Part shown: in pieces, positions 38,183 to 49,075 of the stretch | How the letters are laid out: every line of letters begins with the position of its first letter | How positions within the stretch are numbered: position 1 is the stretch's first letter | Assembly (NCBI GenBank): GCA_902583585.1 | Contig: CACHWN010000008.1 | Location: 1 to 49,075, forward strand | Reading direction: 5' to 3' | From: an uncultured Pelagibacteraceae bacterium | Lineage (GTDB): Bacteria > Pseudomonadota > Alphaproteobacteria > Pelagibacterales > Pelagibacteraceae | DNA length: 49,075 bases | The notes under the pieces: model-generated | The model's input: the letters and a program-made list of their open reading frames with translations, nothing else | Told to the model about the DNA's origin: nothing | Database searches by the model: none | Made by a program: the position numbers and the translations under genes

Positions 38183-39948
38183 ATGCCAAAATTATTGAGT
38201 GGAGCAGAAATCGTATTCAAAGCATTAGAAGACCAGAAAGTCGAATATATTTTTGGTTATCCTGGTGGCGCAGTTTTACCAATTTATGATGAGTTAAAAA
38301 ATCATAAATCAATCAAACATATTTTAGCAAGACACGAGCAAGGGGCAGGTCACTCTGCAGAGGGATATGCGAGGTCAAGTGGTAAAGCTGGAGTTTTATT
38401 GGTTACATCAGGACCTGGAGCTACCAACGCTGTTACAGCTCTTACCGACGCTTACATGGACTCAATACCTCTTGTTTGTATTTCTGGACAAGTGCCAACA
38501 CATTTAATTGGAACAGATGCATTTCAAGAATGTGATACAACTGGAATTACACGACCATGTACAAAACATAATTGGCTAGTTAAAGATGTAAATGACCTTT
38601 CGAGAGTTTTACATTTAGCTTTCGAGGTAGCGACGACAGGAAGACCTGGTCCAGTTTTAGTTGATATTCCAAAAGATATTCAATTTAAAAAAGGAAAATA
38701 TAAGTTTTTTAAAGGTACATTGAAAAAAAAACTTAATGGTAAAGCTACTCACAAAATATCTAATTCCGAATTAGATAAATTTATTGATCTTATAAAAAAA
38801 TCTTCTAAACCTATCTTTTATACTGGAGGAGGTGTAATTAACTCCGGACCTGAAGCGAGTAAACATTTAAGAGAATTAGTTTCTTTAACTGGTTTTCCTA
38901 TAACATCAACTTTACAAGGCCTTGGAGCATATCCCGGTGACGATCCACAATTTTTAGGTATGCTTGGAATGCACGGAACTTATGAAGCAAACAATGCAAT
39001 GCACGACTGTGACTTAATGATAAATATCGGCGCAAGGTTTGATGATAGAATTACTGGAAAGGTCGATGAGTTTTCACCTGGTTCAAAAAAAATTCACGTT
39101 GATATTGACCCATCCTCTATTGGAAAAAATATTAAGGTTGATTTAGCAATTGTAAGCGATGTAACTACTCTTTTAAAATCTTTAATTAAAAGATTCAAAG
39201 AAAAAAATAAAAACTTTGTTAATTCTAATAAGCAAAAAACTGCTAAATGGTGGGAACAAATTGGAAAATGGAGAGAAAAAAAGTCTTTAAACTTTATTAA
39301 TAGCGAAAAGATTATTAAACCCCAACATGCAGTTCAAAGATTATATGAATTAACAAAAAATCAAGATACATTTATTACTACCGAAGTGGGCCAACATCAA
39401 ATGTGGGCAGCTCAACATTATAAATTTAATAAACCAAATAGATGGATGACATCTGGAGGTCTTGGAACGATGGGATATGGGCTACCAGCAGCAATCGGAG
39501 TTCAAATTGCAAATCCTGGAAAATTAGTTGTTGATATTGCTGGAGAAGCATCTGTTTTGATGACAATGCAAGAAATGTCAACAGCGGTACAATATAGATT
39601 GCCTATAAAAATATTTATATTAAATAATGAATACATGGGGATGGTGAGACAGTGGCAAGAACTTTTACATGAAAAAAATTATTCTGAAAGCTATACAGCT
39701 GCATTACCAGATTTTGTTAAACTTGCAGAATCTTATGGATGTGTTGGTATTAGGGCTAAAACCCCAAATGAGCTTGACGAAAAAATAAAAGAAATGATTA
39801 GCATAGATAGACCAGTTATTTTTGATTGCGTAGTAGATAAAGCTGAAAATTGTTTTCCAATGATACCTTCAGGCAAGCCACATAATCAAATGATTTTAGG
39901 TCCTGAGGAAGAGGAAGAAATTTCAGACGAGGGGAAAATTTTAGTCTA

Positions 39949-39949
<1 letters not shown>
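38183..39949 (+). CDS. ilvB: Acetolactate synthase large subunit
   Basis: TPP-dependent first common step of branched-chain amino acid synthesis. E52 in ARHEQGAGH is the TPP-activating Glu. TSGPGATNAVTALTDAY, DAFQECDTTGITRPCTKHNW, the central FAD domain and GGLGTMGYGLPAAIG are conserved. In the cofactor-metal motif the usual G-D-(G/A) is G-E455-A (DIAGEAS), followed by the normal LNNEYMGMVRQWQ. 588 aa. Its last base is shared with the ilvN start codon (TAATG). Confidence 0.95.
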
Positions 39950-41519
<1,570 letters not shown>

Positions 41520-41561
41520 CCCAATCTGAGTCCAAATCACTAAATTGAACTAGATAAATAT

Positions 41562-41589
41562 TTGCAAATTCTAGCTTTGATTGTAATAT
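41562..41589 (+). promoter_or_regulatory. Probable leuA promoter
   Basis: TTGCAA at 41562-41567 and TAATAT at 41584-41589 with a 16-bp spacer, in the 102-bp gap before leuA. It leaves a leader of about 25 nt, too short for an attenuator; I see no leader peptide rich in Leu codons. Confidence 0.5.
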
Positions 41590-41621
41590 GAGATGCTTTA
41601 AATTTTTAAAATTATTAAGCT

Positions 41622-44229
<2,608 letters not shown>

Positions 44230-44246
44230 TTTATCTAGATGAATAA

Positions 44247-45092
44247 ATGTCAGTTAGTAGAGATGATTTTAGTATAGCTTTTCGTTCTGCTCTTCTACAA
44301 AGAGGAGGTGCTCAAAAATTTTCTGTTCTTTCTCTAATATTTTTGGCCTTAATTATATTTTTTTTAGATGTATACGGCACCAAATTTACTAAACCAGTTA
44401 GAAGTTTTCTAAATGACGTTGTTTATCGAGTGACTTTTTTAGCTTCTACTCCAACAAGATTTTTACCTCAAGCAGGCAAAAATATCTCAAGTTTTTTTAA
44501 TGTTAAAGAAGAAAATGAAAGGTTAAAGTTAGAATTAAAAAAATATAAGTCCCTTGAATTAAACGTTGAATTTTTAACAGATGAAAACAAAAACTTACAA
44601 AAGATTTTAGAAACTGAATATTTTAATAAAAATTTAAGTAATATTGTACTAGCAAAAGTTTTAGTCGATAAGAACAGTCCTTTTTTAAAATCTATAATTA
44701 TAAATAAAGGGACTCGGGCAGGTATTTTAAAAGGAATGCCGGTAACTAAAGATAATTATTTAGTAGGAAGAGTTGTTGAAACAAATTATTTATCTTCAAG
44801 AGTTTTGCTTTTAAATGATTTGAATAGTAGGATTCCTGTAACACTCGATGAGGGAGCACAAGCTATATTATCTGGTAGCGGGACAAATAATCCAATTTTA
44901 GAATATCTACCGGAGGATTATGAAACAGTTGAAGATATTAATGTTTTTGCATCAGGAAAAGATGGGATATTTACATCAGGAACACCTATTGGAATTACAA
45001 ATAATGATGGCACAGTTGATCTTTTCATTGATCCAAATCAGCTCTCTTTTGTAACGGTTAATTTAAATGTTCAATCCAAAGGAAAATTATAA
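44247..45092 (+). CDS. mreC: Rod-shape-determining protein MreC
   Basis: Bitopic periplasmic scaffold of the elongasome. Membrane segment about 25-45, coiled coil (KEENERLKLELKKYKSLE), then the two beta domains with IINKGTRAGILKGMPV, GRVVETNYLSSRVLLLND and ASGKDGIFTSGTPIG. 281 aa. Overlaps mreD by one base (TAATG). Confidence 0.92.
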   Translation: MSVSRDDFSIAFRSALLQRGGAQKFSVLSLIFLALIIFFLDVYGTKFTKPVRSFLNDVVYRVTFLASTPTRFLPQAGKNISSFFNVKEENERLKLELKKYKSLELNVEFLTDENKNLQKILETEYFNKNLSNIVLAKVLVDKNSPFLKSIIINKGTRAGILKGMPVTKDNYLVGRVVETNYLSSRVLLLNDLNSRIPVTLDEGAQAILSGSGTNNPILEYLPEDYETVEDINVFASGKDGIFTSGTPIGITNNDGTVDLFIDPNQLSFVTVNLNVQSKGKL

Positions 45093-45604
45093 TGGCTAAG
45101 TCTTCTTTTATTAACAAGATATTTAATGCTGGCCCGTTAATTCTTTTATATTATCTATGCATCAGTGAAGTTGATACAAATCTTGAAAAAATGTTTGAAA
45201 TTTTTTCTTTAAACTTCCAAATAATTCTAGTTTATTTTTGGGTAATAAAAAGACCAGATATTATGGCTAATGGGCACGTATTTTTGGCTGGATTAATTAA
45301 TGATGTAGTTATGGGATTTCCTTTAGGAATAAGCTCTTTATCATATTTAATTATAATTTTTGTCGGAACCTATGTAAGAAATAAAAGTGTTAACACCACA
45401 ATAGCCTCAGACTGGTTTACATTCTTTATGGCTATGATTTTTTCGAGTTTACTTTTCTTTTCATTATTAAATAATTTTTCTGATCTTTCTTTCACCTATT
45501 CAAAAATAGGATACAACATGTTTTTTACTCTCTTTATGTTCCCCATATTTTGGTTATTATTTAACATTTATCAAATGACTTTTATAGGTAACCGAGATGC
45601 TTAG
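45092..45604 (+). CDS. mreD: Rod-shape-determining protein MreD
   Basis: 170-aa membrane protein with about five helices. RPDIMANGHVFLAGLINDVVMGFPLG is the family-typical stretch. Called also from its place between mreC and mrdA. Its last 8 bp overlap the mrdA start. Confidence 0.88.
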   Translation: MAKSSFINKIFNAGPLILLYYLCISEVDTNLEKMFEIFSLNFQIILVYFWVIKRPDIMANGHVFLAGLINDVVMGFPLGISSLSYLIIIFVGTYVRNKSVNTTIASDWFTFFMAMIFSSLLFFSLLNNFSDLSFTYSKIGYNMFFTLFMFPIFWLLFNIYQMTFIGNRDA

Positions 45605-47144
45605 TCCAAGTTCTGGAAATACTGTTATCAAGTCAAAACTAATCAGTAGAAGAATGTTTTTACTTACTGCTGCAAAAGCAATAGTAACGTTTGGAATTAT
45701 AGGAAGATTGGTATCTTTGCAAATTAATGAAAGAACAAAATATAAAACTTTATCTGATAAAAATAGATTCAGAGAATGGAAATTAGCACCTGAGAGAGGC
45801 GTTATAAGAGATTTTTTTGACAAAGAATTAGCATCTAATCAGCAGGTTTATCAAGTTCATTTGATCCCAGAGAACTCAAAAGATATTGAAAAACTATTTG
45901 TTAGATTAAAAACAATTTTAAATATCACAGAAAAAAAATTATTTTATCTTAAAAGAGTTATTGCTAAGCAAAAACCATGGGAACCAATTATAGTTTCAGA
46001 CAATATAACATGGTCAGAATTTTCGAGATTAAATTTATTTTTACACGAGCTAGAGGGGGTAAAACCTATTGTATCAGTAGCAAGAATGTATCCTGATAAT
46101 TCGTCTGCTCATATTTTAGGTTATGTTTCTCAGGTAAGCGCTAAAGATCTTCAAACAAAGAAATACTTAAAAGATTTACATGTTCCAGGAATGAGCATTG
46201 GAAAAACTGGCCTTGAGAGAAAATTAGATGAGGAAATTATAGGTAAAATTGGTTTTCAAAGATATGAGGTAAACGCCTATGGAAAAAGAATCAAGCAAAT
46301 TTTAATTAATGAAGGCCAGGCAGGAAAAAGTTTCAAAACCACTTTAGATTTTGAAGTTCAAAAATTTACAAGTGAACTTCTCAAAGATAAAGCTGCCGCT
46401 GTTTGTGTTATGGATGTATATAATGGAGATATTGTATCTCTTGTTTCTTCTCCAACTTTTGAACCCAACGAGTTCGTTCACGGCTTGGATAAAACTTATT
46501 GGAACAGTTTATTAAAAAATGAAATGAAACCACTGACTAATAAAACTATTGCTGGTCTATATCCACCTGGATCAACAATAAAGACTCTTGTTGCTTTAAG
46601 TGCTTTAGAAAATGGAGTTATAAAACCACTAGACACTTTTAAATGTGAAGGAAAAATTGAACTCTATGGAGAAAAATTTCATTGTTGGGAAAAAGATGGC
46701 CATGGAATTGTTAATTTAAGAAAAGGCATTCAAAGATCTTGTGACGTATATTTTTATGAAGTTGCTAGAAAATTAGGAGTAGATAAACTATCTGAGACAG
46801 CTAAAAAATTTGGTCTTGGAAAAAAAGTTCTTAATGGTTTTACTGAGGAGAGGTCAGGTGTTGTACCTAACACTAAATGGAAGAAGAAATTTATAGGTCA
46901 AAATTGGTATTTAGGTGAAACACTACACTCCGGAATCGGTCAAGGATATTTTCAAAGCACCCCTCTACAACTCTGTTTAATGACAGCGCAAATTGCTAAT
47001 GGTGGATTTGAAATAAAACCAAGAATAATCTTTGATAAAAAAAGCAATAATTTAAGAGAGTACATTAAATATAAAAATGAAAATCCAAATGATCCTCTGC
47101 CAACGGATTTATTAGTATCTAATTTTGAACTTAAACCTCTTTAA
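45597..47144 (+). pseudogene. mrdA: Penicillin-binding protein 2, C-terminally truncated
   Basis: Elongasome transpeptidase partner of RodA. The N-terminal membrane helix (about 20-42), dimerisation domain (APERGVIRD) and most of the transpeptidase domain are present: S326-T-I-K329 (active-site SxxK), S381-C-D (SxN position), and SGIGQGYFQSTPLQL. The reading frame then stops at residue 515, before the third catalytic motif KTG(T), which every active family member has some tens of residues further on. As it stands the enzyme should not work. PBP2 is normally essential in rod-shaped cells, so either this is a deletion in this strain or an assembly error; see the fragment on the other strand at 47131-47184. 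Confidence 0.75.
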
Positions 47145-47184
47145 AAGCGCTTTGATAATCATCTATAACGGCAACTTTAATCAT
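47131..47184 (-). pseudogene. 5' fragment of a D-2-hydroxyacid dehydrogenase-like gene
   Basis: On the minus strand an ATG overlaps the TGA of the EamA transporter gene (ATGA). It encodes MIKVAVIDDYQSAFKEV and then hits a stop. The start KVAVIDDYQ is typical of D-isomer-specific 2-hydroxyacid dehydrogenases, which then run for ~300 residues. Only 17 codons are here before the sequence becomes the mrdA 3' end, so the rest of this gene is lost at the same place where mrdA loses its end. Family call from a short stretch, so moderate. Confidence 0.5.
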
Positions 47185-48071
47185 TGGGTTTTCCTATTTG
47201 ATAAATAAATACCAGATATAATAAAAGATGCTCCAATAAAATGAAATAATTGAAATTTTTCTTTGAAGATTATAATTGCCATTAATGCACTAAAAAGCGG
47301 CATTAGCTGAATAAACATCGACGATCTGTTAGGTCCTATTAGTTCTATAGCTTTTTGCCAACAATAATAAGCTGCGATAGCAGGAAAGATGACTACATAA
47401 ATTAAAATTAAAATAAAAGCTTTGTTAATTTTTGCTTCTAGTCCAATTGATTGTTCATATAAAAATTGCGGAACTAAAAATATTAAACCTACAGTTACCA
47501 TTATTTGTATCAAAGAAAATTGAGATAATTCAAATTTATTTTTTTTAAGTAAAGTTGAATATAACGACCAACTCAAAACACAAACTAACATCCATATATC
47601 TCCTTTATTAAAATTTAACGAAATTATTTTTTGAATATCTGCATTTGAAATAATTGTTGCAACTCCAAATATTGACAAAAGTAATCCAGATAATTGAAAA
47701 ATATTTGTTTTTTCAATTTTCATAATTGATGAAAAAATTATGATCATTGGTGGTATGGCAGCCAACATTAAGACTGCATTGATAACTTGAGTAAAATTTA
47801 AAGCAAAGTAAACTACAGAATTAAAAGTACTAATTGAAAGTATTCCCATTACACCAATTACAAAAATATTTTCTTTAATATAGTTTTTCTTTGATAAAAT
47901 TTCTTTTATTGTGAAAGGAATTAAAATAAACCATACCATTACCCATCTTAAAAAGTTAAGAGTTAGTGGCGGAACTTCATATAAAGTTGCGAATTTACCA
48001 ATTATAAAATTTCCTGACCAGAATAAAGCCGCTAATGTAAGAAAAGTATAAGCTATGTAATTTTTTGACAA
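47181..48071 (-). CDS. EamA/DMT-superfamily transporter
   Basis: 296 aa, about ten membrane helices in two repeated halves. The first repeat has LAALFWSGNFIIGKFA and the second WMLVCVLSWSLYSTLLKK, with PLFSALMAIIIFKEKFQLFHFIGASFIISGIYLSN at the end, as in EamA (RhaT/YdcZ) exporters of amino acids or metabolites. Starts 7 bp after the DadA-like gene, so probably one operon. Substrate unknown; the dehydrogenase neighbour points to amino acids. Confidence 0.85.
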   Translation of the reverse strand: MSKNYIAYTFLTLAALFWSGNFIIGKFATLYEVPPLTLNFLRWVMVWFILIPFTIKEILSKKNYIKENIFVIGVMGILSISTFNSVVYFALNFTQVINAVLMLAAIPPMIIIFSSIMKIEKTNIFQLSGLLLSIFGVATIISNADIQKIISLNFNKGDIWMLVCVLSWSLYSTLLKKNKFELSQFSLIQIMVTVGLIFLVPQFLYEQSIGLEAKINKAFILILIYVVIFPAIAAYYCWQKAIELIGPNRSSMFIQLMPLFSALMAIIIFKEKFQLFHFIGASFIISGIYLSNRKTQ

Positions 48072-48078
48072 AAAAATC

Positions 48079-49075
48079 CTAATTAAATCTTTTAGAGCTG
48101 TATGGGGTTAAATCTAAATTAGTTTTTTCTCCTGCTACTATACCGGAAATAATTTTTCCTGTTATAGCCCCTAAAGTCCAGCCTAAATGTTGATGACCAA
48201 ATGCGTAAATAATATTTTTGTTTTTTAACGATGGACCAAGGATTGGTAGAAAATCTGGTAAAGTTGGTCTAAAACCCAACCATTCATCGTCATGTTTGCC
48301 AAGTTGAGGAAGCAATTCTTTCGCGCAGTTAGAAATATATTCAATTCTTTTTTTTGAGGGGGGATTTTTTAGCCCTCCTAATTCAACTGTTCCAACAGCA
48401 CGCAATCCTTGATTCATTGGAGTCATTCCAAATCCACGATCCAAGAAAATTACAGGTCTTGAGATTAATTTATCTCTTCCCTTAAAATGCACATGATATC
48501 CTCTTTCAGTATCTAAAGGTATTTTTTCACCAAGTTGGTCCGTAAGTTTTTTTGAAAACGCTCCAGATGCAATAACTGACTTTTCAAAGCTATATGCTTC
48601 ACTTTCTGATTTTAAAATTGTTTGGTTAATTGTTTTTTGCTCAATGCTTTTAATATCGGTTTGAATAAACTTTCCTCCTTTTTTAAGAAATAACCTAAAA
48701 ATTTCTTTAAGAATTCCATGAGGATCTCTAGCGTGCATAGCATTTTCATATAATACCCCGGCATCAAATACCGGATTTAGGTTTGGTTCTAGTTCAAGTA
48801 TTTGGTCTTGAGTTAATAATTTTTGTTTTATACCTAAATCGTTTCGAACTTTAATTTCTAATTCTCTGCTTTTTAAATTTTTATTTGTCCACACATAAAT
48901 AATCCCTTTTTTTTCTACTAATCCATCAATGTTTATTTCCTCAAATATTTCTTCGTATGCATCGTTTGATAAGCTTAAAATTTGGTGCATATACTTTGCA
49001 GTATGTAGCATAGATTTTTTGTTACAATTTTTTAGATAATATAAAAACCAATTAAACATTTTTGGGATATAATTC
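48079..49075 (-). CDS. dadA: D-amino-acid dehydrogenase-like FAD oxidoreductase (partial, N-terminus outside window)
   Basis: FAD-dependent oxidoreductase of the DAO/DadA family that deaminates D-amino acids. ARDPHGILKEIFRLF, VIASGAFSKKL, DTERGYHVHF, RAVGTVELGGL, GFRPTLPDFLPILGPS and AFGHQHLGWTLGAITG are typical. The FAD-binding GxGxxG start is missing; the frame remains open from the ATG at 49059 to the last base of the window, so the true start lies beyond it. dadA itself is the best guess, but other family members are possible. Confidence 0.8.
   Translation of the reverse strand, partial: NYIPKMFNWFLYYLKNCNKKSMLHTAKYMHQILSLSNDAYEEIFEEINIDGLVEKKGIIYVWTNKNLKSRELEIKVRNDLGIKQKLLTQDQILELEPNLNPVFDAGVLYENAMHARDPHGILKEIFRLFLKKGGKFIQTDIKSIEQKTINQTILKSESEAYSFEKSVIASGAFSKKLTDQLGEKIPLDTERGYHVHFKGRDKLISRPVIFLDRGFGMTPMNQGLRAVGTVELGGLKNPPSKKRIEYISNCAKELLPQLGKHDDEWLGFRPTLPDFLPILGPSLKNKNIIYAFGHQHLGWTLGAITGKIISGIVAGEKTNLDLTPYSSKRFN

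Noticed and set aside
41520-41621. A leucine attenuator or riboswitch upstream of leuA
   Set aside because: No Leu-rich leader peptide or strong terminator hairpin; the predicted leader is only about 25 nt.
47142-47153. AAAGCGCTTT palindrome after mrdA as a terminator
   Set aside because: No loop, no T-run, and it lies within the probable dehydrogenase fragment and near the suspected joint.

Overview
This is an AT-rich, gene-dense chromosomal window from an alphaproteobacterium, most likely SAR11 (Pelagibacterales). That placement is an inference. It rests on the strong A/T codon bias, very short or overlapping gene junctions, a two-piece (circularly permuted) tmRNA gene, a MurE-MurF fusion, and the hflK-hflC-DUF2065-degP, ilvBNC and leuA-mreBCD arrangements.

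Layout. 1-12389 is the peptidoglycan and division cluster (murE/F fusion, mraY, murD, ftsW, murG, murC, murB, ddl, ftsQ, ftsA) followed by lpxC; ftsZ is not between ftsA and lpxC. 12438-15305 holds bamD and ligA. On the minus strand, uvrD and an M24 aminopeptidase P form a pair (15294-19045). An AsmA-like gene, fumC, a MazG-like pyrophosphohydrolase, a 26-codon membrane ORF and a gamma-glutamylcyclotransferase follow, up to 22748.

22757-31536 is an accessory region made of three cassettes in tandem. They are separated and bounded by four direct repeats of the 3' end of the tmRNA coding piece; the intact tmRNA lies at the right edge (about 31513-31770, minus strand). Cassette 1 (5.0 kb) carries a type III-like restriction-modification pair. 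Cassette 2 (1.9 kb) carries an EEP-fold nuclease and a probable EVE/PUA-like plus HNH nuclease. Cassette 3 (1.8 kb) carries five small genes, four without a recognisable family. No cassette encodes an integrase. Each has its own short iterated motif at both ends, at an 11-12 bp period and at a nearly constant distance from the att repeats. This looks like an array of integrase-less cassettes moved in trans at the tmRNA gene, and is the most interesting part of the window.

31819-47144 returns to housekeeping: thyX, mrp, the hflK-hflC-DUF2065-degP-miaA operon, ilvB-ilvN-ilvC, leuA, and the rod-shape cluster mreB-mreC-mreD-mrdA. The mrdA (PBP2) gene ends before the KTG active-site motif. Immediately against it, on the other strand, is what looks like the first 17 codons of a D-2-hydroxyacid dehydrogenase, so a deletion or an assembly joint probably lies near 47125-47145. 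The window ends with an EamA-family transporter and a partial D-amino-acid dehydrogenase-like gene, both on the minus strand.
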